Source: Streptomyces venezuelae
GTDB taxonomy: Bacteria > Actinomycetota > Actinomycetes > Streptomycetales > Streptomycetaceae
DNA length: 64,000 bases
Reading direction: 5' to 3'
Assembly: GCF_008642375.1 (NCBI RefSeq)
Contig: NZ_CP029194.1
Coordinates: 5,130,501-5,194,500, forward strand
Shown: in pieces, positions 8,282 through 16,748 of the stretch
Position numbering within the stretch: the first letter of the stretch is position 1
Layout: every line of letters begins with the position of its first letter
Translations under genes and position numbers: made by a program
The notes under the pieces: model-generated
Seen by the model: the letters and a program-made list of their open reading frames with translations, nothing else
What the model was told of the DNA's origin: nothing
Database searches by the model: none

Positions 8282-9136
8282 TCAGCCCGCCTGGAGCATC
8301 AGGCCGATGCCGAGGACCATCAGGCCCGCCGCCGCGATCCTCGGGCCGCCGAAGCGTTCCTTGAAGAAGAGCGCGCCGATCGCGGCGCCCACGATGATCG
8401 AGGACTCGCGGAGCGCGGCGATCGGGGCCAGTGGGGCCTTCGTCTGGGCCCACAGGACGAGGGCGTACGCCGACACCGAGAGCGCCGCGCCCAGCAGACC
8501 CCGGGCCGCGTGCGGCCGGAGCTGGGGGAGGAGGGCCGACCGGCGCCGCCACAGGGCGTACGCGGGGATCACGAGGCCCTGGAGGATCATCAGCCACGCG
8601 ATGTAGCCGAGCGGGGTGCCGGAGGCCCGGACGCCGACGCCGTCGACCACCGTGTAGAGCGCGATCGACAGGCCCGTCGCGCCCGCGGCGGCCAGCGCCG
8701 GCCACTGCGGGCGGGCGGCGCCCTTGCCCCGGATGCCCCACAGGGCGAGTCCCGTCAGGCCCGCGCAGGCCACCGCCACCCCGAGCAACTGCCAGCCGCC
8801 CGGCACCTCGTGGAGGAAGACCGCCGCGAGGACGGTCACGACGAGCGGGGCCGTACCGCGGGCGATCGGGTACATCTGCCCGAAGTCGCCCAGCGTGAAC
8901 GAGCGCATGAGCAAGGCGTAGTAGCCGATGTGGAGGACCGCCGAGGCGATCAGGTACGGCCAGGCGCCGGCCGCAGGGAGCGGCACGAAGACGGCCGTGA
9001 CCAGGCCGAGCAGCGCCCCGCCGCCGGATATCAGCGTGAAGGAGAGCAACTGCTCCTTGATGTGGTGGGCGATCGCGTTCCAGCTCGCGTGCGTGACGGC
9101 CGCCACGAGGACCGCGAGGGTGACGAGAGGCGTCAC
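8282..9136 (-). CDS. EamA/DMT-superfamily membrane transporter
   Basis: This is a 284-residue membrane protein with about ten hydrophobic segments arranged as two similar halves, as in EamA-domain drug/metabolite transporters. Family features include the early small-residue helix TLAVLVAAVTHASWNA and the second-half segments after GAARPQWPAL. I place the start at GTG 9136, which overlaps the stop of the upstream YbaK gene in a GTGA arrangement; the open frame upstream encodes residues that look like a shadow of the neighbour. The coupling suggests both are made together. The transported compound is unknown; sugars, amino acids and metabolites are all seen in the family. Confidence 0.85.
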   Translation of the reverse strand: MTPLVTLAVLVAAVTHASWNAIAHHIKEQLLSFTLISGGGALLGLVTAVFVPLPAAGAWPYLIASAVLHIGYYALLMRSFTLGDFGQMYPIARGTAPLVVTVLAAVFLHEVPGGWQLLGVAVACAGLTGLALWGIRGKGAARPQWPALAAAGATGLSIALYTVVDGVGVRASGTPLGYIAWLMILQGLVIPAYALWRRRSALLPQLRPHAARGLLGAALSVSAYALVLWAQTKAPLAPIAALRESSIIVGAAIGALFFKERFGGPRIAAAGLMVLGIGLMLQAG

Positions 9137-9612
9137 GCCGAGGCCTCGCGTACGTCCACGAGGGTGGCGCCGGCCTGGGCGACCAGGGTCTTCGGGTCGA
9201 GGGCGAAGACCGTGTGCGGGGTGCCCGCCGCCGCCCACACCACCTCGTGGCCGAGGACGCCCCGGTCCGCGAGGACCCGGGTCCGGGTGCGGTGCCCGAA
9301 GGGCGGGACGCCCCCGATCGCGTACCCCGTCGTCTCCCTGACCACCTTCGCGTCGGCCCGCGTCACCTTCCCGGCGCCCAGCTCCTCCCGTACCCGCTCG
9401 ACGTCCACCCGCGAGGCGCCGTCCATCAGGACGAGGACCGGCACCCCGTCGGCGGCGAAGATCAGCGACTTCACGATCTCGGCGACCCGGCAGCCGATGG
9501 CCTCGGCGGCCTGCTGCGCGGTGCGGGTCTCGTCCGGGAAGCGGCGGACCTCGACGTCGAGGCCCAACTCCTGGAGAGCGGCGGCGAACTGAGGGTGTAC
9601 GTCAGTGGTCAT
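9133..9612 (-). CDS. YbaK-like aminoacyl-tRNA deacylase
   Basis: This is a 159-residue single-domain YbaK/ProRS-INS-type protein. The conserved lysine is in EIVKSLIF, followed by the family pattern VLMDGASRVD, GYAIGGVPPFGH (the GG.PP.G loop that shapes the editing pocket) and a Gly-rich end. It is the second such protein in the window. The start ATG at 9612 is preferred over an upstream ATG at 9645 because MTTDVHPQF looks like the family N terminus. It is translationally coupled to the DMT transporter gene through GTGA. It probably hydrolyses a mischarged aminoacyl-tRNA; the specificity is not deducible. Confidence 0.85.
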   Translation of the reverse strand: MTTDVHPQFAAALQELGLDVEVRRFPDETRTAQQAAEAIGCRVAEIVKSLIFAADGVPVLVLMDGASRVDVERVREELGAGKVTRADAKVVRETTGYAIGGVPPFGHRTRTRVLADRGVLGHEVVWAAAGTPHTVFALDPKTLVAQAGATLVDVREASA

Positions 9613-9670
9613 GGCCCGCACGCTAGCGGTAGCTGTACGGGCCATGCGACCGGGTTCCGGGCGCCGGCGG

Positions 9671-11320
9671 TCAGCCGGCCTTCAGGACCCTCGCGACCAC
9701 CGGCCCGGCCGCGTCACTGCCGTGGCCGCCGCTCTGGACGACCGCCGCCGCCGCGAGGTCGCCGGAGTAGCCGGTGAACCAGCTGTTGGACTTGCCCTGG
9801 CCGTCGACCTCGGCGGAGCCGGTCTTCGCACCCTTGGGGGAGGCGACCCCCGACATCGAGTCGACAGCGGTGCCGTCCGAGGCCGTCGCCGTCTCGTTCA
9901 TCATCCGCCGCAGCGCCGCGGCGACCCCGCGCGAGAGCGGCTCGGCCTTGGCGAACTCCCGGCTGTCGAGCTCCTGCGCCACCAGGTACGGCTGGAGGAA
10001 GCCGCCGTTCTTCACGGTCGCGGAGAGCGAGGCGACGTTCAGTGCGCTCATCTGGATCCTGCCCTGGCCGATGTACGAGGCCGAGGTCTCGTTCCCCGCG
10101 GACTCGGGGACGCTGCCGTCCGCCGCCCGGACGCCCACCTCCCAGACCTGGCCGATGCCGAAGGAGTCGCGGGCGGTGTCGCCGAGGGCGGTGTCCGCGA
10201 TCTTCTTGTCGCTGAGGACGCTGATCGCCTTGATGAAGGCGGTGTTGCAGGAGCGGCGGAACGCCTTGGCGAGGGTGGCGTTCGGGATGCTGAACCGGTC
10301 GAGGTTCTCGAAGGTCTGGCCGCGCGACAGCACGTCCGGAGGACACTCGACCTTGCTGTCGGGCCCGGCCACCACGCCGTTCTGCAGCATCATCGCCGCC
10401 GAGACGATCTTCATCGTCGAGCCGGGCGCCTGCTGCCCCTCGAGGGCCGTGTTGAACTCGGTGGCCGGGTTGTTGGCCACCGCCCGTATCGCGCCCGTGG
10501 ACGGCTCGATCGCCGCCACCGAGGCCTTGCCGTACGCCTTGACCGCCTTCTCGGCCGCCGCCTGCACGCCCGCGTCGATGGTGGTCTTCAGCGTCCCCGC
10601 CTTGCCCTTCGACAGGACGAGGAGGGGGATGTCGGTCCCGGACTCGCTGCCCGAGTCGATCCACGTCTCGATGCCGGACGAGCCGCCCGCCTTCGCCCCG
10701 TACCGCTTGCGCAGTTCGGCCAGGACCGGCGCGAGCGAGGGGTACTTCTCCGCCGTCAGCTCGACGCCGTTGCGGTCGACGGCCTTCACGGACGCGGCCT
10801 TCGCGACGCCCGTACGGATCGTGGCGTCGGCGCCGAGCAGCTTCGGGTGGAGCACGGACGGCGCCCACTTCACCAGCGGCCGGCCCGTCGTCTGGCCCCG
10901 GACGACGGTCAGTTCGGAGGCGTACGACCAGGGCTTCGACACGTCCTTGTACGTGATCGTCGCCTTCACCGTGAACGGCACCGTCGTCCCGACCGGCGTC
11001 CCCGGCGTGATCTCGGCCTCCGAGATGCTCGCGCCGTCACGGTAGGCCGCCACGGCCGGCTCCGCCGTGACCGGGTCGTTCGTCAGCTGCCCGGCCTTCT
11101 CCGGCTCCCCGGCGGCCCAGGCCGCGAGGAACTCCCGTGCGGTGGAAGTCACTTCGTCACCGGTGACGGGCCCGGTCCTCGGCGCGGCGCCGGCGCGGGT
11201 CTCGGGGGACGTGTTGCCGCCCGTGATCCCGTTGTAGAGGTTGAGGCCCCCGTATCCGACCCCGCCCGCCACGACGAGGAACACGCCCCCGACTATCGCG
11301 GTCTTGGCTCCACTGCGCAT
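9671..11320 (-). CDS. Penicillin-binding protein (transpeptidase)
   Basis: This is a 549-residue membrane-anchored transpeptidase. Residues 8-30 form an N-terminal membrane anchor, about 50-150 look like an NTF2-like MecA_N domain, and the remainder is the D,D-transpeptidase. The three active-site motifs are present: STMK at about 301-304, SCN in RRSCNTAF, and KTG in GAKTGSAEV. It should cross-link peptidoglycan outside the membrane. The start has a GGGGAGG ribosome-binding site. A second PBP with the same architecture lies at 46585-48207; the two are paralogues of the Streptomyces class B type that lacks an essential division role. Beta-lactam affinity cannot be judged here. Confidence 0.92.
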   Translation of the reverse strand: MRSGAKTAIVGGVFLVVAGGVGYGGLNLYNGITGGNTSPETRAGAAPRTGPVTGDEVTSTAREFLAAWAAGEPEKAGQLTNDPVTAEPAVAAYRDGASISEAEITPGTPVGTTVPFTVKATITYKDVSKPWSYASELTVVRGQTTGRPLVKWAPSVLHPKLLGADATIRTGVAKAASVKAVDRNGVELTAEKYPSLAPVLAELRKRYGAKAGGSSGIETWIDSGSESGTDIPLLVLSKGKAGTLKTTIDAGVQAAAEKAVKAYGKASVAAIEPSTGAIRAVANNPATEFNTALEGQQAPGSTMKIVSAAMMLQNGVVAGPDSKVECPPDVLSRGQTFENLDRFSIPNATLAKAFRRSCNTAFIKAISVLSDKKIADTALGDTARDSFGIGQVWEVGVRAADGSVPESAGNETSASYIGQGRIQMSALNVASLSATVKNGGFLQPYLVAQELDSREFAKAEPLSRGVAAALRRMMNETATASDGTAVDSMSGVASPKGAKTGSAEVDGQGKSNSWFTGYSGDLAAAAVVQSGGHGSDAAGPVVARVLKAG

Positions 11321-11399
11321 GACTGCGCCTCCCCTCCCCAGGTGACCGTCCAGTCAAGCAGCGTCCCTTCGGTGTGTCGAGCAACTATCGGCACATCCG

Positions 11400-12887
11400 T
11401 CACTTGGGCTGTCGTGTACTCGGCAGAGCCGCCGCGTCGTATCCGCTGGGCACCTCCCGTACCTCCTGGAGGAACAGCTGGAAAAGGAGGTGACCGGGGG
11501 TCTGCTGCCACTCGCCCTTCCGCTGCGAGGACTTGCCGGGATTGACGCTGAAGTAGCCGTGCTGCTCGGCCTTGATCCCGATGTAGCCGCCGAGGGTGCC
11601 CTCGTTTCCGGTCGCCGCCACGCGCTTGGGGTCGTCGCTCCCCGGGGGATACGCGTGGTTGATGTACATCGGCGCGTCCCCCTGGGGCGCCAGCGCGGTG
11701 TACAGCGGGTTGAAGAGCAGCTCGTGGGCTCCCGGCTTGAGCGTGAACTCGAGCATCCTGCTGCCGGCTTCCATGTAGTGGTGAGCCTGCTTCTGGTCGC
11801 CCAGGTGAGTGCCGACGGGAATGTACTGGTTCTGCGAATCGTGCCAGTCGCCGGCCTTCGCCGCGGGGTTCGCCCTGATCCAGGCCTCGGCCTCGTCCTT
11901 CTTGCTCTGGACGCCCTCCGCCCCCTGGGCCCATGCCAGCACCCTGTCCGCCTCTCCGCTGCTCATGCCCCGGTAGAGCTTCATGGACCCGGATGTCGCG
12001 GGCTTGGCGTCCAGCTGCAGGAGCAGGGCGCTGGCGATTCCCCCGACGATGGCATCGAGGGACCGCGGCGAAGGCTTCCCGACGTTCTTCATGTTCTTCT
12101 TGGCGTTCTGCAGCTGCTTCTTCCCTCCCGCCTGCTCCTCCCAATAGCGCTGGGTGAGCATCTCGTCGGGATCGGCGGGGTACGCGATCCGCTGTACGGA
12201 CGGCAGGCCCGTCGACGTCTCCGACGCCACGGGAGCAGCAGTCGCCCCGCGACGCTGTACGGCGTGCGCCGCCTCGGGGCGGGCGGCCGCCATCACCCGG
12301 TTCGCGGTGGCCTCGGCCTCCCGCTCGAAGCGGTCGGACGGGTCGCTCACGCGGAGCCCGGACCCGTTGTCGGCGCCCGCGACGGGCCCTTGGCGCTGCT
12401 GGATGACGTGGGTCAGCTCGTGCGCGAGGGTGTGCTTGTCGGCTCCGCCGGCGCCGATGACGACATGGCTGCCGGAGGTGTAGGCGCGGGCGCCGACCTC
12501 GGCGGCGGAGGCCCGGGCGGCGGAGTCGTCGTGGACGCGGACGTCGGAGAAGTCCGCGCCGAGCCGGGCCTCCATGTCGGTGCGGGTGGCCTCGTCCAGC
12601 GAACGCCCCGGGGTGCGCAGGACGTCGTGGACGGCGGAGCGCTGCACCGGCTCCGCCTGCTGCCCGTGGCCGCAGCCGGCGCCGTGCCGGTGCTGCTCCT
12701 GGGCCCAGGGGTGGCCGGCCTGCCGGAGCATCTGGACGGTCGCCGCGTTGCCCGCGCCGGGCGGCGGAAGCCGGCGGTCCGGCCCCGCCGCGGAGGGCTC
12801 CGGCACCCGCCGCGCGACCGCCTTGCCGTCCGGCGCCCGGTCCCGCTCTCCGTCGTTGCTCGTCCTACCGTCGCTCGGGCTCCGCAC
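11400..12887 (-). CDS. eCIS-core (DUF4157) protein with ADP-ribosyltransferase-like C terminus
   Basis: This is a 495-residue protein. Residues 45-65 carry the GNAAT..LRQAGH segment common before this domain. About 85-170 is the DUF4157/eCIS-core domain: FSDVRVHDD, a glycine-rich VVIGAGG, and a zincin-like HELTH at 156-160. Between 170 and 235 are VQR motifs of the type seen around DUF4157. The C-terminal 190 residues contain LYRGMS (304-309), a VGTHLGDQKQA segment (358-367) and a late NEGTLGGYIG, which together resemble the Arg, Ser/His and Glu positions of ADP-ribosyltransferase toxins. The start GTG 12887 has a GAGG ribosome-binding site. No eCIS structural genes are nearby. The tail assignment is tentative. 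Confidence 0.75.
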   Translation of the reverse strand: MRSPSDGRTSNDGERDRAPDGKAVARRVPEPSAAGPDRRLPPPGAGNAATVQMLRQAGHPWAQEQHRHGAGCGHGQQAEPVQRSAVHDVLRTPGRSLDEATRTDMEARLGADFSDVRVHDDSAARASAAEVGARAYTSGSHVVIGAGGADKHTLAHELTHVIQQRQGPVAGADNGSGLRVSDPSDRFEREAEATANRVMAAARPEAAHAVQRRGATAAPVASETSTGLPSVQRIAYPADPDEMLTQRYWEEQAGGKKQLQNAKKNMKNVGKPSPRSLDAIVGGIASALLLQLDAKPATSGSMKLYRGMSSGEADRVLAWAQGAEGVQSKKDEAEAWIRANPAAKAGDWHDSQNQYIPVGTHLGDQKQAHHYMEAGSRMLEFTLKPGAHELLFNPLYTALAPQGDAPMYINHAYPPGSDDPKRVAATGNEGTLGGYIGIKAEQHGYFSVNPGKSSQRKGEWQQTPGHLLFQLFLQEVREVPSGYDAAALPSTRQPK

Positions 12888-13113
12888 GGCTACCTCACTC
12901 CTGGTCGCGGCCTGGGCTTCCTGGATACCCGGGGGGCGGGCCCCCGCTCCGGGGCGCGCGGGGCAGAGGCGGGGGCAGAGTCGAGGGGCCGAACGGGCAG
13001 CGCGGAGGGCGCCGGAATGCCGGGAGGGGGGACCGGACGAGGGTTCCCTTTGACCGCCTCTCGCAGTCGGCGGATGATGGGAACGAGGTCCTCCAGCCGG
13101 ATCGGTGATTCCT

Positions 13114-13284
13114 ATGCAAGCCGTGATGCGTCGGCGCGCGGCCACCGCAGCAGGGGCCTTCGCCCTCTGCGGAGCCCTTGCCGCACCAGCAGCCATCGAG
13201 GCGGCCTCGGCCGTGAGCGACACCGGACAAGTGGTCCTCAAGGACCATGTGGACAAGCCGAAGAAGCCGAAGAAGGTCAAGTAG
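13114..13284 (+). CDS. Tiny secreted basic peptide
   Basis: This is a 56-residue open frame with a normal Sec signal peptide: MRRRAATAAG, then a hydrophobic Ala-rich core, with cleavage near AASA at about residue 33. The mature remainder has about 23 residues and ends in a Lys/Pro-rich tail, DKPKKPKKVK. GGTGA lies 5 nt before the ATG at 13114; a second ATG at residue 5 is also possible. It is followed by a strong bidirectional terminator. I recognise no family. The short length means it could be spurious, but the signal peptide, ribosome-binding site and terminator together support a real gene. Confidence 0.6.
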   Translation: MQAVMRRRAATAAGAFALCGALAAPAAIEAASAVSDTGQVVLKDHVDKPKKPKKVK

Positions 13285-13374
13285 ACCGGTTTGCCGGCCG
13301 CCTGCGACGGCTGCGGCCGTCTGTGGGCCGTCCAGGAGTCGCAGGGGCCCACCGACAGTCACCGAGAACAACCA

Positions 13375-13403
13375 AGAGGGCGCGACCAGTGGTCGCGCCC
13401 TCT
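13375..13403. terminator. Bidirectional terminator
   Basis: A perfect 14-bp inverted repeat, AGAGGGCGCGACCA and its complement, lies between the convergent small secreted gene (+) and the mannosyltransferase gene (-), serving both. Confidence 0.85.
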
Positions 13404-13417
13404 CTGTCATTCCCCTG

Positions 13418-15172
13418 CTAGATCCACGTGTCGAGCCACATCCGGCCCCGCCATTCGTCTATCGGAATGGGAGTGCCGGTGTAGATGGGCCAGAAATAGA
13501 TGAAGTTCCAGAGGATCAGCAGCACCAGACAGCCCGCCGCCACCGCGCCGAACGTCCGGCGCCTTTCCGACGATCCGCGTGGGCCGACGATCGCGCCCAG
13601 CATCATGGCCACCGCCAGACACAGGAAAGGCACGAAGACGACCGCGTAGAAGAGGAAGATCGTGCGTTCCTGGTAGAGGAACCAGGGGACCCAGCCCGCC
13701 GCGACCGCGCAGGCGATCGCGCCCGCGCGCCAGTCGCGGCGGAAGGCCCAGCGCCACAGCACGTACAGGATGGCGAAGCAGGCCGCCCACCACAGGAGCG
13801 GGGTGCCGAGGGCCAGGACCTCCTGGGCGCACTTCTCCTTGGCGGTGGCCGGGCAGCCGTTGGTGCCGGGGGCCGGGGACTCGTAGAAGTACGAGACGGG
13901 GCGGCCGAGGACGATCCAGGACCAGGGGTTCGACTCGTACGTGTGCGGCGAGGTCAGGCCGACGTGGAAGTTGTACACCTCGGACTCGTAGTGCCAGAGG
14001 CTGCGCCACCACTGCGGCATCCACCCCCAGGCCCCGCCGCCGTCGAGCTTGTCCTGCTGGGCCGCCCAGCCGCGGAAGTAGCCCTTGTCGGAGACGATCC
14101 AGCCCGTCCAGGTCACCAGGTACGTGGCGATCGCCACCGGTACCACCGACACGAACGCCGGGAGCAGGTCCTTCTTGATCACCGAGAGGTACGGGCGGAC
14201 GGCGCCGCCCGTGCGTCGGCCGGCCACGTCCCACAGGACCGTCATGAGGCCGAACGCCACCATGACGTACAGGCCGTTCCACTTGGTCGCCGCCGCGAGG
14301 CCCAGCATCACACCGGCCGCGATCCGCCACGGCCGCCACCCCATGCGCAGCGTCTCCGCGACCTCCGCGTCGGGCCGCAGCACCCCCTCCGCGTCCTCGG
14401 GGAGCGCCGCCGCGAGCCGTTTCCGGTTGCGGTCGCGGTCGACGACCAGGCAGCCGAAGGAGGCGAGCACGAAGAACATCAGCACCTGGTCGAGGAGCGC
14501 GGTGCGGCTCATCACGAAGTGCAGGCCGTCGACGGCGAGCAGCAGGCCCGCCAGACAGCCCAGGAAGGTGGAGCGGAAGAGACGGCGGCCGATCCGGCAC
14601 AGCATCAGGACCGACAGCGTGCCCAGCAGCGCCACCATGAAGCGCCAGCCGAAGGGCTCGAAGCCGAAGAGCTTCTCGCCGACGCCGATGACCCATTTGC
14701 CCATCGGGGGGTGGACGACATAGCCGGGGTCCGTCGGCACGAGCACCGCGCCCGGGTCCGTCAGGATCGTCTTGTCGATGTCCTTCGGCCAGGCACCCTC
14801 GTACCCCTGGTTGATCAGGGCCCAGGAGTCCTTGGCGTAGTACGTCTCGTCGAATATCACCGCGTGCGGCTTGCCCAGGTTCCAGAACCTCAGCACGCCC
14901 GCGACCGCCGTGACCAGGAGCGGACCGCCCCAGGCCATCAGCCGCCACAGCCGTTCGGCCGGGCCGGGCCCGATGCCGAAGAGCGACCACACGCGCGCCG
15001 ACGGACGGGCGTACGGGGGGTCGAGCCGCTCCCGCAGCCCGATGGGAGCGGCATTTTCGGCGCGGGGCGCGTAGCCGAAGCGCCGCAGCCTCTGCTGCCA
15101 CGAAGAGGGCTCTGCCACGGGCGCCGCCATGGGGTGCTGGCCCTCCAGGGCCTCGGGTGCGGTACTGGTCAC
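13418..15172 (-). CDS. pmt: Polyprenyl-phosphate-mannose--protein mannosyltransferase (GT39)
   Basis: This is a 584-residue multi-pass membrane glycosyltransferase of family GT39. It transfers mannose from polyprenyl-phosphate-mannose to Ser/Thr of exported proteins. The catalytic acidic pair is in VIFDETYYAKD, in the first external loop, followed by the family segment VHPPMGKW and about ten or more membrane helices. In Streptomyces coelicolor Pmt is needed for phage phiC31 infection and for normal wall and antibiotic tolerance. The start GTG at 15172 follows the usual MTSTA-type N terminus; the upstream open frame is probably non-coding. It diverges from rsmI, an arrangement I recall as common in the genus. 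Confidence 0.93.
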   Translation of the reverse strand: MTSTAPEALEGQHPMAAPVAEPSSWQQRLRRFGYAPRAENAAPIGLRERLDPPYARPSARVWSLFGIGPGPAERLWRLMAWGGPLLVTAVAGVLRFWNLGKPHAVIFDETYYAKDSWALINQGYEGAWPKDIDKTILTDPGAVLVPTDPGYVVHPPMGKWVIGVGEKLFGFEPFGWRFMVALLGTLSVLMLCRIGRRLFRSTFLGCLAGLLLAVDGLHFVMSRTALLDQVLMFFVLASFGCLVVDRDRNRKRLAAALPEDAEGVLRPDAEVAETLRMGWRPWRIAAGVMLGLAAATKWNGLYVMVAFGLMTVLWDVAGRRTGGAVRPYLSVIKKDLLPAFVSVVPVAIATYLVTWTGWIVSDKGYFRGWAAQQDKLDGGGAWGWMPQWWRSLWHYESEVYNFHVGLTSPHTYESNPWSWIVLGRPVSYFYESPAPGTNGCPATAKEKCAQEVLALGTPLLWWAACFAILYVLWRWAFRRDWRAGAIACAVAAGWVPWFLYQERTIFLFYAVVFVPFLCLAVAMMLGAIVGPRGSSERRRTFGAVAAGCLVLLILWNFIYFWPIYTGTPIPIDEWRGRMWLDTWI

Positions 15173-15233
15173 CGCGCCATCGTAGGGAACGCGCCTGTGC
15201 GCGTCGCCTGTCCGGGCTGGGAGGATGTCCCGT

Positions 15234-16085
15234 GTGACAGGAATGCTGGTACTCGCAGGGACCCCCATCGGTGACATCGCGGACGCTCCGCCCCGACTCG
15301 CCACCGAACTGGAGAACGCGGACATCGTGGCCGCCGAGGACACCCGGAGGCTGCGCGGCCTGACCCGGGCCCTCGGCATCCACACCTCGGGACGGGTCGT
15401 CTCGTACTTCGAGGGCAACGAGTCCGCCCGCACGCCCGAGCTCGTCGAGGCGCTCGTGGGCGGTGCCCGTGTGCTGCTCGTGACGGACGCGGGCATGCCG
15501 TCCGTCTCGGACCCCGGCTACCGGCTCGTCGCCGCCGCCGTCGAGCAGGACATCAAGGTCACGGCCGTCCCGGGCCCGTCCGCCGTGCTCACCGCGCTCG
15601 CCCTCTCCGGGCTGCCCGTGGACCGCTTCTGCTTCGAGGGCTTCCTCCCCAGGAAGGCGGGGGAGCGCCTGGGCCGGCTCCGCGAGGTCGCGGACGAGCG
15701 CCGCACCCTCGTCTACTTCGAGGCCCCGCACCGGCTCGACGACACGCTCGCCGCGATGGCCGAGGTCTTCGGCGCCGAGCGCCGAGCCGCCGTCTGCCGC
15801 GAGCTGACCAAGACGTACGAGGAGGTCAAGCGCGGCCCGCTCGCCGAGCTGGCGGCCTGGGCCGCCGAGGGCGTACGCGGCGAGATCACCGTCGTCGTCG
15901 AGGGAGCCCCCGAGACCGGCCCCGCCGAACTCGACGCCGAGGAGCTGGTGCGCAGGGTGCAGGTGCGCGAGGAGGCGGGGGAGCGCCGCAAGGAGGCGAT
16001 CGCCGCGGTCGCGGCCGAGGCGGGGCTGCCCAAGCGCGAGGTGTTCGATGCGGTCGTGGCGGCAAAGAACGCGGCAAAGGGCTGA
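15234..16085 (+). CDS. rsmI: 16S rRNA 2'-O-ribose methyltransferase RsmI
   Basis: This is a 283-residue tetrapyrrole-methylase-fold enzyme that methylates the 2'-O of C1402 in 16S rRNA using S-adenosylmethionine, tuning the ribosomal P site. Family markers are LAGTPIGDIADAPPRL at the N terminus, AAEDTRRLRGL, TDAGMPSVSDPG and VPGPSAVLTALA. The GTG at 15234 has GGAGG 9 nt upstream; the ATG at 15225 abuts that site, so GTG is the better start. It diverges from pmt with only about 60 bp between them. The length is normal for the family. Confidence 0.95.
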   Translation: MTGMLVLAGTPIGDIADAPPRLATELENADIVAAEDTRRLRGLTRALGIHTSGRVVSYFEGNESARTPELVEALVGGARVLLVTDAGMPSVSDPGYRLVAAAVEQDIKVTAVPGPSAVLTALALSGLPVDRFCFEGFLPRKAGERLGRLREVADERRTLVYFEAPHRLDDTLAAMAEVFGAERRAAVCRELTKTYEEVKRGPLAELAAWAAEGVRGEITVVVEGAPETGPAELDAEELVRRVQVREEAGERRKEAIAAVAAEAGLPKREVFDAVVAAKNAAKG

Positions 16086-16234
16086 CTGGAAGGGTCCTCG
16101 TAAACGTAAAGGACTAACCTGAAAGGCAAAGCCGAACCCGGTGCCGGGACTCTTCGCAGGGCGCTAGGCAAGGGGAGAGCCAAAAGCCTTCCATGGTTCG
16201 TCTCCTGCTGATGCGCTCCGGCCCGAAAAGGCGT

Positions 16235-16248
16235 CCACTGATCAGTGG
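16235..16248. promoter_or_regulatory. 14-bp perfect palindrome before zinc-ribbon gene
   Basis: CCACTGATCAGTGG is a perfect palindrome ending about 12 nt before the start of the next gene and directly next to its GAGAGGAG ribosome-binding site. It could be an operator or an RNA hairpin. The rest of the 175-bp gap (16086-16260) also holds a CCCGGTGCCGGG hairpin; no known riboswitch is recognised. Confidence 0.4.
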
Positions 16249-16260
16249 AGAGGAGCTGGC

Positions 16261-16686
16261 ATGAGCGAGATCACCGGCACCGGCATATCCGTCGCCCATG
16301 AGGCGTACGCCTTCGCCTGCATGCGCTGTGGATACGGCTGGGAGCAGGCGTACGACATCGAGCACCACGTCGACGCCGCCGGCCAGGAATTCGTCGTCTA
16401 CAAGGCCGACGGGGAGCGGGTCCCTTCCCCGCTGTCCAACCCCACCTGCATGAACTGCGGCGGTCACGTCGTCCGGATCATGCGCGCGGGGCAGGTGTCG
16501 TCGGTGCTCGACCTGATCGCCGCGACGGAGAAGCACCAGCACGGAGCGAAGGCGACCAAGCCCGTCTCGATGGCCGGGCCGATCGGACAGGAACTGACCG
16601 AGGACACCGAGGGACCGGAGACCCCGCCGGTGCCGCACCACCGGCACCTCTCCGACCTCCTGCATCCCTTCCGTAAGCACGAGTAG
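16261..16686 (+). CDS. Conserved zinc-ribbon protein of unknown function
   Basis: This is a 141-residue protein with two CxxC knuckles, CMRCGYGW near residue 20 and CMNCGGHV near residue 63, that should bind one zinc in a rubredoxin-like ribbon. The C-terminal half is polar and ends in a His-rich segment (HHRHLSDLLHPF). It has a good GAGAGGAG ribosome-binding site and an unusually structured 175-bp leader. It stands between rsmI and tatD. I recognise no characterised family; similar short zinc-ribbon proteins in actinobacteria are unassigned. A nucleic-acid or protein contact is plausible but not shown. Confidence 0.8.
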   Translation: MSEITGTGISVAHEAYAFACMRCGYGWEQAYDIEHHVDAAGQEFVVYKADGERVPSPLSNPTCMNCGGHVVRIMRAGQVSSVLDLIAATEKHQHGAKATKPVSMAGPIGQELTEDTEGPETPPVPHHRHLSDLLHPFRKHE

Positions 16687-16748
16687 TCCCGAACAGCACC
16701 GAAGGCTCCCTGCGCGCCGGCACTCGTGGCCCTCGTACGATCGGGGCC

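Noticed and set aside
11400-13284. A complete extracellular contractile injection system
   Set aside because: Only a DUF4157 protein is present; no sheath, baseplate or AAA+ genes are nearby.
16086-16260. A named riboswitch (ydaO, cobalamin or SAM type)
   Set aside because: I could not match the conserved core of any known class; only unassigned hairpins are seen.
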